Shown: positions 8,273-17,357, counted from the first letter of the stretch. The stretch: DNA of 64,000 bases from Clostridiales bacterium (GCA_019416455.1 DXXG01000007.1:450508-514507), one strand, 5' to 3'. The notes: a model not told the origin generated them from the letters alone. Numbers and translations are program-made.

Positions 8273-9276
8273 CATCCCGCTGTGAGCTGGACCACATGAC
8301 AGACCCCAGGGATCGCCAGGCCCTGCTGCTGAGAGGTGGGAGACATCAAAGCGCCGGTGGCGCAGAACAAAATGTTTTTCAACTCCCCTTTGCCCATGCG
8401 GCGAAGCAGATGGCCGCACAGCACGCCAGCGGAGCAGCCACACCCCGAGCCCCCAGCGTGGACATCCTGACGTTCCCGGTCGTAGAGAAGCAAGCCGCAG
8501 TCCTGGTGGACCGGGCGAAGATCTACCCCGTTGGCGTCCAAGCACTGGTAAAGCAGCTGGGCGCCCACCATACCCAGGTCACCGGTGAAGATGCCGTCGT
8601 AATCCTCCGGGCGGGTATGGGTATCCTCCAAAAACTGAAAAATACTGTGAGCCGCCGCGGGAGCCATGGCAGCTCCCATGTTGGCAGGATCTTTCACTCC
8701 CAGGTCCTGGACCTTGCCCGCTAAGCCTTTCCGCACCTTGATGGGTCCGCCCACGCCCACTAGGACGCATCCGGAAGCAGTGGCGGTCCACTGAGCGGTG
8801 GGAGACCGCTGACCGCCGTATTCCAGGGGCAGACGGAACTGCCGTTCCGCAGAGCAGAAGTGGGAACTGGTCACCGCCAGGGCTTTCCCCGCCGCTCCGC
8901 TCTCTACTAGGATGGAAGCCATCAGCAGCGTCTGGGCCATGGTGGAGCAAGCCCCGTACTGGCCCAAAAAGGGGATCTGGAAGTCCATCAAGCCAAAGGT
9001 GGAGGAAATGCACTGGTTCAGCAGGTCCCCCGCCAAGATGAAATCCACTCCCTCTGGCCCCAAGTTTGCCTTTTTCAAAGCAATGGAAACCGCTTCCTTT
9101 TGCAGCTGGGCTTCCGCCTTTTCCCAGCTGTCCGCTTGCAGGGTGGTGTCCCCGAAGGTCTGGTCGAACTGATCTCCCAAAGGCCCTTCCGCTTCCTTTT
9201 TTCCTCCCACGGCTGCGTGGCTGAGAATGGAAGGCGGACGGTCAAATTCCAAGGTGCTTTTACCCATGCGTCTCAT
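8272..9276 (-). CDS. spoVAD: Stage V sporulation protein AD
   Basis: A 334-residue protein with the thiolase-like fold of SpoVAD. Recognisable SpoVAD segments include DFDQTFGDTTL near the N terminus, AGDLLNQCISSTFG, the CSTM region, and GDLGMVGAQLLYQ. In Bacillus and Clostridium SpoVAD binds dipicolinic acid and, with SpoVAC and SpoVAE(B), forms the inner-membrane channel that loads it into the forespore and releases it at germination. It lies 9 nt downstream of spoVAC with its own ribosome-binding site. The usual third gene, spoVAE, is absent: the gene ends directly at the convergent phosphohexomutase terminator. Confidence 0.92.
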   Translation of the reverse strand: MRRMGKSTLEFDRPPSILSHAAVGGKKEAEGPLGDQFDQTFGDTTLQADSWEKAEAQLQKEAVSIALKKANLGPEGVDFILAGDLLNQCISSTFGLMDFQIPFLGQYGACSTMAQTLLMASILVESGAAGKALAVTSSHFCSAERQFRLPLEYGGQRSPTAQWTATASGCVLVGVGGPIKVRKGLAGKVQDLGVKDPANMGAAMAPAAAHSIFQFLEDTHTRPEDYDGIFTGDLGMVGAQLLYQCLDANGVDLRPVHQDCGLLLYDRERQDVHAGGSGCGCSAGVLCGHLLRRMGKGELKNILFCATGALMSPTSQQQGLAIPGVCHVVQLTAG

Positions 9277-9285
9277 AGAGTCACC

Positions 9286-9732
9286 TCACAGCAGAGACAG
9301 GCCGAAAAGGATCAGCCCGTACACAACGGAAGCGGTGACACCGAACACCAGTACCGGTCCCGCCACGGTAAACAGCTTGGCCCCTAGGCCGGTGACAAAG
9401 CCTTCGCTTTTGAATTCCAGGGCAGGAGACACCATGGAGTTGGCGAATCCTGTGATGGGTACCAAAGTGCCTGCCCCAGCGTGCTTGGCGATCCTGTCGT
9501 AGGACCCCAGAGCGGTGAGCAGAGCGGAAAGAAAGATCAGACTGATGGACACTCCGGTGCGAGCTTCCAGAAGTTCCAACCCCAGACTCTGATACAGATT
9601 ACACAGGATCTGGCCCAAGGTGCAGATGGACCCGCCAAACAAAAAAGCCAACAGACAGTTTTTCCCCACAGTGGTAGGCGGCGAGGCCTTTTCCACCCGG
9701 TATTTATATTCCTCTTTGGAAAACAGCTTCAT
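9286..9732 (-). CDS. spoVAC: Stage V sporulation protein AC
   Basis: A 148-residue integral membrane protein with about four to five hydrophobic helices, of standard SpoVAC length. GKNCLLAFLFGGSICTLGQ and GAGTLVPITGFANSM are characteristic of the family. SpoVAC is the membrane, mechanosensitive-like channel part of the dipicolinic acid transport complex in the forespore inner membrane. It is the first gene of a two-gene unit with spoVAD. A possible forespore (sigma-G-type) promoter lies 28 nt upstream. Confidence 0.92.
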   Translation of the reverse strand: MKLFSKEEYKYRVEKASPPTTVGKNCLLAFLFGGSICTLGQILCNLYQSLGLELLEARTGVSISLIFLSALLTALGSYDRIAKHAGAGTLVPITGFANSMVSPALEFKSEGFVTGLGAKLFTVAGPVLVFGVTASVVYGLILFGLSLL

Positions 9733-9760
9733 AGAAAGATCCCCCTTTGCCGTTTTTCTC

Positions 9761-9790
9761 TAGTCTGGCAGATAGGGGTGAAAATTATTC
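9761..9790 (-). promoter_or_regulatory. Possible sigma-G promoter of spoVAC-spoVAD
   Basis: On the minus strand GAATA (9790-9786), an 18-nt spacer and CAGACTA (9767-9761) resemble the sigma-G consensus (GMATR / CATNNTA) with one -10 mismatch, about 28 nt upstream of spoVAC. This fits known forespore expression of spoVA operons. Confidence 0.5.
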
Positions 9791-9801
9791 CAAAACACAA
9801 G

Positions 9802-9847
9802 AAAACCGGGACCCAAACCGCTTTCAAAGCGCCGGATCCCGGTCTTT
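9802..9847 (-). terminator. Terminator of the GH3-esterase operon
   Basis: A stem-loop with ACCGGGA/TCCCGGT outer arms and a nested CGCTTTGAAAGCG hairpin, followed by a T-rich tract on the minus strand, 12 nt past the esterase stop. Confidence 0.65.
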
Positions 9848-9859
9848 TAATTCAATTTA

Positions 9860-10909
9860 TCACAGCTTTTGGAACAGGTTTTCCAGAAAAGCGTCTGCCA
9901 ACGGCAGCCACAGCTGGAAATTGGGATACTTTGCCTTGCCGCCTGTAACCAGCGGAGCTCCCGCCTGACCGTGGGGGACTCCCGCGAAGGTGTGGACCTC
10001 CACTTCCACCCCGTGGGCCAGCAAGTCGGGCACCGTGGCGTTCAGGTTGTCCATGGCGCTGTCATCCCGGCCCACGGCGAAAAAGGTGGGCGGGTACACC
10101 ACGTTCTCGTAGTCAAAGGACTCTCCTGCAAATCGGGGACCATACACGCAGAGAAACGCGGCGGGAGTGGCGTCGACCTCATCCAGTTCATCGGGAAGGT
10201 AGGCGGGGAAAGCGTCTTTCACCGTCTGCTTCCCGGAAAAATACTGGATCAGTCCCTCCCCGGTGATACCTCCGTTGGAGAACCCGGCAAAGGCCACCTT
10301 CTTGGGGTCGATACCGTACCGGGCGGCGTTCTTCCGCACGTACCGCACCGCTCTGGCAGCGTCCACCCCGGCTTCTTTTTGAGTCCAGGGGTTGTGGTTG
10401 GTCCGGTTCAAAAGCAGAAAGGAGTGATACCCCATGGCGTTGAAATCCCGGGCGCTCTGGTAGCCTTCCAGCACGTTGGCGTCCCCATGATCTCCCCCGG
10501 CGCAGAACACCACCGCCCCCTTGGGAGTTTCTCCCTCCGGCAGCAGCATCTCATAGAGGTAGGGTTTGAAATCCGGATCGTGGTTGTAGCGGAAATTGGA
10601 ATTGTCTGTATAATCCGTCTCGGTGGGCATGTTGCCCTCCTCCCACAGGTAGGTCCGGGGCGTGGGATCCTCCAGGGGCTCCAAAGCCTCCAGCATCTCC
10701 CCCAGCTTGGCCACCTTGGTATGGGTCTCCTCATTGTAGGGACTCCACACGATGGACCGGTACAGGTTCACCAGTTCCGCCACCTTGGGGATGGGGTAAT
10801 TCAGGCAGTCCTCAAACACGGTGATGGCCCGATGTTTCAAAGGCCCCATGGCCCGGTGCACCGGCTCCTCTTTTTTCCACATCTCGTCAAAACGACTCCA
10901 ATCCGGCAT
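9860..10909 (-). CDS. Alpha/beta-hydrolase, probable esterase linked to GH3
   Basis: A 349-residue alpha/beta-hydrolase-fold protein without a signal peptide. The nucleophile elbow is GFSNGG (Ser at 211), the oxyanion HGD lies at 141-143, and plausible acid and base residues are Asp 282/283 and His 313. The first 120 residues form an extra N-terminal segment. It lies 18 nt behind the GH3 glycosidase gene with a good AAAGGAG site, so the two are almost surely cotranscribed; a cytosolic esterase removing acyl groups from imported oligosaccharides is a reasonable inference. Other BD-FAE or dienelactone-hydrolase-like roles are possible. Confidence 0.8.
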   Translation of the reverse strand: MPDWSRFDEMWKKEEPVHRAMGPLKHRAITVFEDCLNYPIPKVAELVNLYRSIVWSPYNEETHTKVAKLGEMLEALEPLEDPTPRTYLWEEGNMPTETDYTDNSNFRYNHDPDFKPYLYEMLLPEGETPKGAVVFCAGGDHGDANVLEGYQSARDFNAMGYHSFLLLNRTNHNPWTQKEAGVDAARAVRYVRKNAARYGIDPKKVAFAGFSNGGITGEGLIQYFSGKQTVKDAFPAYLPDELDEVDATPAAFLCVYGPRFAGESFDYENVVYPPTFFAVGRDDSAMDNLNATVPDLLAHGVEVEVHTFAGVPHGQAGAPLVTGGKAKYPNFQLWLPLADAFLENLFQKL

Positions 10910-10927
10910 GCCAAACCGCTCCTTTCC

Positions 10928-13339
10928 TCAAGCCTGCATCCGCTTCAAGGCGTTGCTCTTCAAAATATACCGCAGCACGTTGCAGGCGCCCCGCTGGAGC
11001 TCGGCCAAAGTCAGACCGTTCTCCTTTTCCAGGGAGGCCAGCACAGCGCCGTCCACGCCGCCGGCAAAATCCACGCCGCCGGGCATCAGCACGTCCACCT
11101 GAGAACGAACACGATAGGCGCTGTCCCACAGGTCGGGGAAATCGGGATCAACGCTGGGACGCATCCACCAGTCGGTCATGACGCAGCCCTGGTAATCCCA
11201 CTCGCCACGGAGCACGGTGGTGCACAGGTCGTAGTTGTAGTGATCCCAAACACCGTTGATCTTGTTGTAGCTGGTCATGATGTTCTGGGGCTGGGCCTCG
11301 TCAATGCAGATCTTGAAGCCCTTGAGGTAGATCTCCCGCAGAGCCCGCTGGGACAGGCGGGAATCGTTGTATTCACGGTTGGTCTCCTGGTTGTTGCAGG
11401 CGAAGTGCTTGGGGCAGGCGGAAACGCCGTTTTTCTGGAGGCCCCGCACCATGGCCGCGCCGATCTTGCCGGTGACCACAGGATCCTCGGAGAAATATTC
11501 GAAGTTACGGCCGCACAGGGGGTTCCGGTGGATGTTCATGCCAGGCCCCAGCAGCACATCGCTGCCCTTCATGACCATTTCACGGCCGTGGGACTGGTAC
11601 ATGTTCTCCACCAACTGGGGATTCCAGGTACAGGCCAACGCGGTGCCGCAGGGCAGCAGAGAGCAGTAGAATTGCAGACGGATTCCGGAAGGACCGTCGG
11701 TGGTGGTGATGGGAGGCACGCCCATAGCCCGCAGGTTCTCGGTGATGCCGCCCATGACAGCAGCGTTGCCCTTGGCGCCCAAGGGGCTGTCCATGATCAT
11801 GTCGCCCCGGCTGAGAGCTTCCAGATCCACAGGGGCGATCTGAGCCACAAAGTCCTCCATGGTGGCAAGACCCATGGCCACGTCCTGCAGCTTGATGCCC
11901 TTGTCCCCGGTGTAGGGGATCTCCTGGGGCAGGTTTTCCAGGATGCGGTCCTTCAGAGAGCGGGTGGCCAGAGGCACGGGCTCGAAGGCCTTTTCCCCGT
12001 TCTTGTTCACCATGCGGTCGAAGGCCACCACGGGAGCGCACACCTCCTGGAGCTGACGCAGCACCCGGAACTGAGGCACGTTGACGCTGCCCTGTTTCTG
12101 GGCGGTGCGCACGTCTGTGCCCACGAAAACTTCATAGTCGCCGGCTTCCAGCACCCAGGCATTCTTGCTGCCGGTGACGCCGGAATCATCGTAGCTTGCC
12201 AAGGTATCCAGAGAGAAGGCCAGATCCAAGGTCTGAGACTGACCGGGCTGGAGCAGCTTGGTCTTTTGGAAAGCGGTCAGTTCCCGGGCGGGCTTGCCCA
12301 GCAGGCCCTGGGGAGCGGCGCCGTACACCTGGACCACTTCCTTACCGGCAAATTCGCCGGTGTTCTTCACAGTGACCTTCACCCGAACGGTATCACCGCA
12401 GGGCTTTACCTGAATGTTCTCCAAAGCGAAGGTGGTGTAGGACAGACCGAAACCAAAGGGGAACTGGACAGCGTCCTTCTGGAAGGTCTCGAAATAACGG
12501 TATCCCACGTAGATGTCCTCCACGTAGGTGTTTTCCTCCATGCCCAGGAAGGTGTCGGCGCTGGGATAATCCTCATAGCGGTAGGCGATGGTATCGGTGA
12601 GCTTGCCGCAGGGGTTCACCTTGCCGGTGAGCACGTCCGCCACAGCGTTACCGCTCTCCATGCCGCCCTGCCACACATACAGAGCCGCGTCAATGGTATA
12701 ATCCTCCAGCCATGCCAGATCCATGACGCTGCCGGAATCGATAAGCACCACGGTATGAGCGAAAGCGCTGGTCACCTGGGTGAGCATTTTCTTCTCGTCC
12801 TCGGTGAGGTAGAAGCTACCGGGCTCCAAGGCGTTCTCACGGGATTCACCGGCGGCCCGACCAATGACCACCACAGCGGTCTGGCAGCGGGCGGCGGCCG
12901 CCTTCACCTGGGCGTCCTCCAAAGGCATCTCCTCAAAGTACCGGGGCCAGTGAGCCCAAAACCCCATGTCAGGCACATTTTCAGCGCTCCACTTGGCGTA
13001 GACGGAGGCCAATTCTTCGTCCACCTGGACGCCGGCGTTTTGCAGGCCTTCCATCAGGTTGACGGTGTAGGGCGGGTTCACGTCGCCTCCGGAGCCGTAG
13101 CCCACATAGAACCAATCCAACTGTACCCGGCCGAACACAGCCACAGGCTGGCCCTGCTTCAAGGGCAGAGCGTTGTTCTGGTTTTTCAACAGCACCGCGC
13201 CCTCCGCGGCGGCGGCGCGGCACAGAGCGGGCATATGCTCCTCGATGACTTTTTCACCGAAAACAGGCTTGTGCATTTCCTGAGCCAGCTGCTCCCGCAG
13301 CTCCTGAGGGATATCTTCCAGAGACAAATTTTCATTCAT
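10928..13339 (-). CDS. Glycoside hydrolase family 3 protein with permuted domain order
   Basis: An 803-residue GH3 enzyme (beta-glucosidase/xylosidase type) with domains in the reverse of the usual order. The alpha/beta sandwich comes first (AAEGAVLLKN near residue 45), then an FnIII-like domain (FGFGLSYTTF followed by VKVTVKNTGEFAGKEVVQVY, about 300-400). The TIM barrel comes last (about 470-800), with GRNFEYFSEDP, KHFACNNQE and the nucleophile Asp 723 in VMTDWW. The same permutation is known in Ruminococcus albus and Butyrivibrio fibrisolvens beta-glucosidases. No signal peptide, so it is cytosolic. GAGGAGG precedes the ATG. With the esterase and nearby ABC importer it suggests plant-oligosaccharide use. 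Confidence 0.9.
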   Translation of the reverse strand: MNENLSLEDIPQELREQLAQEMHKPVFGEKVIEEHMPALCRAAAAEGAVLLKNQNNALPLKQGQPVAVFGRVQLDWFYVGYGSGGDVNPPYTVNLMEGLQNAGVQVDEELASVYAKWSAENVPDMGFWAHWPRYFEEMPLEDAQVKAAAARCQTAVVVIGRAAGESRENALEPGSFYLTEDEKKMLTQVTSAFAHTVVLIDSGSVMDLAWLEDYTIDAALYVWQGGMESGNAVADVLTGKVNPCGKLTDTIAYRYEDYPSADTFLGMEENTYVEDIYVGYRYFETFQKDAVQFPFGFGLSYTTFALENIQVKPCGDTVRVKVTVKNTGEFAGKEVVQVYGAAPQGLLGKPARELTAFQKTKLLQPGQSQTLDLAFSLDTLASYDDSGVTGSKNAWVLEAGDYEVFVGTDVRTAQKQGSVNVPQFRVLRQLQEVCAPVVAFDRMVNKNGEKAFEPVPLATRSLKDRILENLPQEIPYTGDKGIKLQDVAMGLATMEDFVAQIAPVDLEALSRGDMIMDSPLGAKGNAAVMGGITENLRAMGVPPITTTDGPSGIRLQFYCSLLPCGTALACTWNPQLVENMYQSHGREMVMKGSDVLLGPGMNIHRNPLCGRNFEYFSEDPVVTGKIGAAMVRGLQKNGVSACPKHFACNNQETNREYNDSRLSQRALREIYLKGFKICIDEAQPQNIMTSYNKINGVWDHYNYDLCTTVLRGEWDYQGCVMTDWWMRPSVDPDFPDLWDSAYRVRSQVDVLMPGGVDFAGGVDGAVLASLEKENGLTLAELQRGACNVLRYILKSNALKRMQA

Positions 13340-13366
13340 GGGAAAAACCTCCTCGCTTTTTTCTCA

Positions 13367-13396
13367 ATCTTACAATGATTTGGCCCCATCCGTCAA
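13367..13396 (-). promoter_or_regulatory. Possible promoter of the GH3 operon
   Basis: Minus strand TTGACG (13396-13391), an 18-nt spacer and TAAGAT (13372-13367), just upstream of the GAGGAGG site of the GH3 gene. The -10 box is weak. Confidence 0.4.
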
Positions 13397-13433
13397 TAGA
13401 TTGTTGGAAATACCGGAAATTAATTCTATATAT

Positions 13434-13464
13434 TTTCATGCTTTTCTGGCAGAAAAGCATGAAA
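13434..13464. repeat. Perfect 14-bp inverted repeat upstream of the GH3 promoter
   Basis: TTTCATGCTTTTCT and its exact reverse complement are separated by 3 nt (GGC). It lies about 40 bp upstream of the putative -35 box of the GH3 operon and is not followed by a T run in the direction of any gene, so an operator or activator site is more likely than a terminator. Confidence 0.55.
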
Positions 13465-13552
13465 TTCCCTTTATTTTGCGCTCTAAGCAAAAGACTTGTC
13501 CCCTGTCGTCAGACCGGATCTCAGATACCTATGCCCCCACCTCCAAGAGCAA

Positions 13553-13594
13553 AAAAGAAGGATATGGGACAGCAATAAACCATCCCATATCCTT
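13553..13594 (-). terminator. Terminator of the ABC importer operon
   Basis: AAGGATATGGGA/TCCCATATCCTT 12-bp perfect stem followed on the minus strand by CTTTTTT, 14 nt beyond the stop of the solute-binding protein gene. Confidence 0.85.
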
Positions 13595-13607
13595 GTATCC
13601 TGTTCAG

Positions 13608-15209
13608 TTACTGAGCGTAATACTCGGCACGCTCATCCAGGATCTTTTGCACATCATACTTTTCCATTTCAGCCATCCACTGATCGTATATAGCGTCAAA
13701 CTGATCGGGAGAGCAGGTGGTGACTTCCACTTCATACTTTTCCTTTACCTTTGTCAGGTTGGTAGTCTGCTCCACCTGGGTGGGGGAAGTATAGATGGGG
13801 GCATGCATACGGATACCAATGCCCGCTTTCGTATAGTTGTCGATCACGTATTCCTCATAGCCAGGAAGTTCCTTGGAGGTAGCCGCCATGAAATCCTCTT
13901 CTGTCTTATAGTATCCCTGGTTGCCCACCAAGAACAGATCGTGACGGATCCAGTCCTTTTCCGTTGCGTTCTTCTCAGCGTCGATCACCACAGGCACATC
14001 GTCCACAAATTCAAAGTGCTCGCCCTCAAATCCATGGAACACTGTAAAACCACCTTCGCCTGCAAGGAAATCCAAATATTCGAAGCACGCTTCGGGATCT
14101 TTCGCGGTCTTGGGCAGGAACACCACAGCACCGGTCTCAGAATAGTTGGGGGTATAGATTTCACCATTATTCACGTTCTTCATGGGATCGATAGCCACAA
14201 AATCGGCAGTGGGGATATTCTGCTTCAAGTTCTGGAGCAGACCGCCGCGGAGGTTGTCCACGTTGCCGTTCACGTCGTACTCCCAGTATCCCAGCTGACC
14301 GGACACGCAAAGCTCTTTTTCTTTCTGGCTGAAGTTCTTGGAGGTGAAGTATTCCGGGTCCATCAAGCCTTCGTTGTAGCACTTGTTGCGGAATCTCATG
14401 TATTCCCGGTAGCCTTCGTCAGCGTATTCCAAATAGGGAGAGTTGATGTTATAGGACTCCTGATCCAGCGTTTCAGACAGGAAAGCGAATTTCAAAGCAT
14501 TGCCCGCTACCATGGCGACCACTTTTTCAGATCCCACTCCACCGGGGTCCTGCTGTTTGAAAGCGGTGAGAACCTCATACAGTTCATCCACCGTGGTGGG
14601 AACTTCCATATCCAGCGCTTCCAGCCAATCAGTGCGGATAAAGCAGTTGATGTTGCCGGTAGTGGAACGGCGGGCGAACACACCAAACATCTCGCCGCTG
14701 GGCAGTTTGGAAGCGTTGAGAACACTTTCCCCTAAGTATTCCTTCAACTGAGGAGCGCCATCGATATAGGGCGCCACGTCGTAAAGACCTCCGTCCTCGT
14801 AATACTGCTGGATCTGGTCGGGGTAATAGGACATCATGATATCAGCGGCAGTACCTGAGGCCATCATGGTGTTGACCTTCGTCACCTCTTCGCTTCGGGG
14901 AACTGGTACGAACTCCACCGTGATGTTCTTTTCCGCCATCTGTTCGTTGATCCACTTGGTCCACATGTTATCGGTGATGGTGCCTTGACCTTCGGGAACA
15001 TTGCCGCGGTCAAAAAGCATCGCGGAAATGGTGACCGGTTCCGTTCTTTCTCCTGTGCCTTCCGTGGCGGCGGAGTTCTCCGCTGTGGAGGAACCGCCGT
15101 CAGCTGTGGAACCGGAGGACCCGGAATTTCCGCCGCAGCCGGTAAAACTGGCGGCAGTCATGATCAGCGCCAATGCCAGCGCCAACAGTTTGGGAGCAGA
15201 CTTTTTCAT
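13608..15209 (-). CDS. Carbohydrate ABC transporter substrate-binding lipoprotein (YtcQ/LipO type)
   Basis: A 533-residue extracellular solute-binding protein. From the chosen ATG (GGAAGG 6-10 nt upstream; a longer frame exists but lacks a site) it begins MKKSAPKLLALAL, a signal sequence ending in the lipobox FTGC. A Ser/Gly/Ala-rich linker follows, then the family 1 binding-protein fold. Length and its position next to LplB- and YtcP-like permeases match the YtcQ-YtcP-LplB importers of complex oligosaccharides. It is the last gene of a three-gene minus-strand operon. No ATPase gene is present locally; such systems usually share a general MsmX-type ATPase. Confidence 0.9.
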   Translation of the reverse strand: MKKSAPKLLALALALIMTAASFTGCGGNSGSSGSTADGGSSTAENSAATEGTGERTEPVTISAMLFDRGNVPEGQGTITDNMWTKWINEQMAEKNITVEFVPVPRSEEVTKVNTMMASGTAADIMMSYYPDQIQQYYEDGGLYDVAPYIDGAPQLKEYLGESVLNASKLPSGEMFGVFARRSTTGNINCFIRTDWLEALDMEVPTTVDELYEVLTAFKQQDPGGVGSEKVVAMVAGNALKFAFLSETLDQESYNINSPYLEYADEGYREYMRFRNKCYNEGLMDPEYFTSKNFSQKEKELCVSGQLGYWEYDVNGNVDNLRGGLLQNLKQNIPTADFVAIDPMKNVNNGEIYTPNYSETGAVVFLPKTAKDPEACFEYLDFLAGEGGFTVFHGFEGEHFEFVDDVPVVIDAEKNATEKDWIRHDLFLVGNQGYYKTEEDFMAATSKELPGYEEYVIDNYTKAGIGIRMHAPIYTSPTQVEQTTNLTKVKEKYEVEVTTCSPDQFDAIYDQWMAEMEKYDVQKILDERAEYYAQ

Positions 15210-15266
15210 AGTGATCCTTCCTTTGCTTTTAGATTTCATTACTGTTTATTGAAAAGGAGCCCTGTA

Positions 15267-16163
15267 TCACCCCTTTACCGAACCTACCATGACTCCCTTT
15301 ACAAAATACTTTTGCAGCCAGGGATACACAAGGATGATGGGAATGGTGGAAACCACGATGCTTGCCATTTTCAAAGATTCCGGCATCACCTGCTGTCCCA
15401 GACCTTCGCCGGTAGCGTTGGCGGAATTGAGCTGGTTCAACTCCTCTGTAAAGATCAGCTGACGCAGCTTGAGCTGCAAGGTGAATTTATCGGGATCGCT
15501 GATGTAAAGCAAGCTGGTAAAATAGTCGTTCCAGTAACTCACCGCGTAGAACAATCCGATGGTGGCGATGATAGGCATGGAAAGAGGCAGGACGATCTTG
15601 ATCAAGCAAGTGATATCGTTGCAGCCATCCAAAATTGCCGCTTCTTCCAAGCTCTCAGGCAGCTGAGAGAAAAAGGTGCGCATCACGATGAAATTGAAAA
15701 CGTTCATGGCGCTGGGCAGAATCAGAGCCCAGACAGTATCCAGCAGCTTTAAGTCTTTCACCAACAGGAAGGTGGGAATCATGCCACCGCTAAAGTACAT
15801 GGTGAACATCAGGAATAAGGTGATCGCGTAACGGCCTTTCAACCGATGTTTTGACAGAGCGTATGCCGCTCCGATCGTCAGGACCAATCCCAGGATGGTC
15901 CCCACTACTGTGACGAATATCGTGGTGCTCATGGACATCCAGATATCCCGTTTTCTCAAGGTAGTGGCAATGGATTCCAGCTGGAACTCGATAGGATAGA
16001 AAGTGACCTCACCTGACAGAATGGGACGGTTTCCGCTGAAAGAATATGCCAGCACATTCAAAAAGGGATACAGACACGCTACCACCACAATGGTGATGAT
16101 GGTGTAATTCAAAACGGTCCCAACCGTTTCTCCGACACTTCGTTTGATTTTTTTCGCGGGCAT
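15267..16163 (-). CDS. Carbohydrate ABC transporter permease, YtcP/LplC-like
   Basis: A 298-residue inner-membrane permease of the MalG/CUT1 type with six predicted helices and the cytoplasmic EAA loop EEAAILDGCNDITCLIKIVLP, where the shared ATPase docks. The N-terminal PAKKIKRSVGE and C-terminal KYFVKGVMVGSVKG are typical of the YtcP/LplC subgroup. GAGGAGG precedes the ATG. It lies between the LplB-like permease (19 nt upstream) and the binding protein. Confidence 0.92.
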   Translation of the reverse strand: MPAKKIKRSVGETVGTVLNYTIITIVVVACLYPFLNVLAYSFSGNRPILSGEVTFYPIEFQLESIATTLRKRDIWMSMSTTIFVTVVGTILGLVLTIGAAYALSKHRLKGRYAITLFLMFTMYFSGGMIPTFLLVKDLKLLDTVWALILPSAMNVFNFIVMRTFFSQLPESLEEAAILDGCNDITCLIKIVLPLSMPIIATIGLFYAVSYWNDYFTSLLYISDPDKFTLQLKLRQLIFTEELNQLNSANATGEGLGQQVMPESLKMASIVVSTIPIILVYPWLQKYFVKGVMVGSVKG

Positions 16164-16182
16164 AATTTGGCCGCCTCCTCTC

Positions 16183-17142
16183 TTACATAACTCCCTCTTC
16201 GCCCAAAAGCTTGGTGGTCTTATTGGCCAGCACCAAAAGGATGATGTTAACTACCGACTGGAACAGACCGATGGCCGTAGCCAAGCTGTACTGGGTCTTC
16301 TGCAAGCCGATCTTGTACACATAAGTGCTCAGCACTTCGGAAACATTGATCACCTTGTCATTGCCCAAAAGCAGAGGAGCGTCCAAACCAATAGACATGG
16401 ATTTGCTCAGCGTGAGGATCAGCATCATGACGATGGTAGGCTTAATGGCCGGCAGCGTGATGTACCAGATCCTCTTCAGCTTTGTGGCGCCGTCTATGTA
16501 AGCGGCCTCGTACAATGTCTCATCCACACCTGAAAGGGCCGCCAGATAAATGATGGTCCCCCATCCGATCTCTTTCCACACATTGGAGAGCACGTAGCTG
16601 AAAAGCCACCAGCCTTCATCCACCAAAAAGCCGATCGGCCCAATGCCTATGGCGCCCAGCAGATTATTGACGACTCCGTTGCGCACGGACAACAGATTCG
16701 TTGTCACAATGCCGGCCACCACGACCCAGGAAACGAAGTGAGGAAGATACAGGATAGACTGGGTGACCCGTTTGAATCCGGAACAGTTCACTTCATTGAG
16801 CATCAAGGAGAGAACGATGGTGAGGGGGAAATTGACCGCGATGGTCAGAATGTTCAAGATCAAGGTATTGCGGGTGGCGATCCAGAAGAACTCCTCCGCG
16901 AAAACCTCTTTGAACACATCCAGTCCGACCCACGGGCTGGCTAAAGTCCCTTGGAAAATATTGTAATCTTTAAAGGCGATGGTCACGCCGTACATAGGTA
17001 TGTACTTGAAAATAAAAATGTATATTATCGCCGGAACACATAATAAATATAAATATTTGTCCCGTATCAGATAGTATAAAATTCCTTTTTTTCTTTCACC
17101 TGATTTAACAGAGGACCGCTTCACACTTTTTGCGACAGCCAT
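16183..17142 (-). CDS. Carbohydrate ABC transporter permease, LplB-like
   Basis: A 319-residue MalF-type permease with six membrane helices and the EAA motif YEAAYIDGATKLKRIWYITLP. The segment DKYLYLLCVPAIIYIFIFKYIPMYG is the usual start of LplB proteins. It is the first gene of the importer operon, preceded by a promoter and TAGGAGTG. The substrate is inferred to be an oligosaccharide released from plant or host glycans; the sequence does not say which. Confidence 0.92.
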   Translation of the reverse strand: MAVAKSVKRSSVKSGERKKGILYYLIRDKYLYLLCVPAIIYIFIFKYIPMYGVTIAFKDYNIFQGTLASPWVGLDVFKEVFAEEFFWIATRNTLILNILTIAVNFPLTIVLSLMLNEVNCSGFKRVTQSILYLPHFVSWVVVAGIVTTNLLSVRNGVVNNLLGAIGIGPIGFLVDEGWWLFSYVLSNVWKEIGWGTIIYLAALSGVDETLYEAAYIDGATKLKRIWYITLPAIKPTIVMMLILTLSKSMSIGLDAPLLLGNDKVINVSEVLSTYVYKIGLQKTQYSLATAIGLFQSVVNIILLVLANKTTKLLGEEGVM

Positions 17143-17178
17143 AATTTTTCACTCCTAACCCCGTGTTTTATGTGCACA

Positions 17179-17207
17179 ATTATAGTGAACAGCCTCAGAG
17201 AGCGCAA
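17179..17207 (-). promoter_or_regulatory. Promoter of the ABC importer operon
   Basis: Minus strand TTGCGC (17207-17202), a 17-nt spacer and a perfect TATAAT (17184-17179), 37 nt before the permease start. The poor -35 box fits a promoter that needs the adjacent AraC-type activator. Confidence 0.65.
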
Positions 17208-17357
17208 GAGTCTGTTTCTAGGGTACAGGGTCAGATTCTAGCTTTTTTGACCAGTAGAAACTGTTAAATCCTATGGTTCTCTCTTCAAAATGACGAGAAA
17301 CAGCTATCAAATTATGCGAAAATAGTATGAGTTCATGCGGAGGATTAGCTATACAGG

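Noticed and set aside
6710..8545. 611-codon minus-strand open frame
   Set aside because: Antisense shadow of the phosphohexomutase gene that crosses its terminator.
9869..13378. 1,169-codon plus-strand open frame
   Set aside because: It is antisense to the esterase and GH3 genes, rich in His/Gly/Val as GC-rich shadows are, and has no ribosome-binding site or domain.
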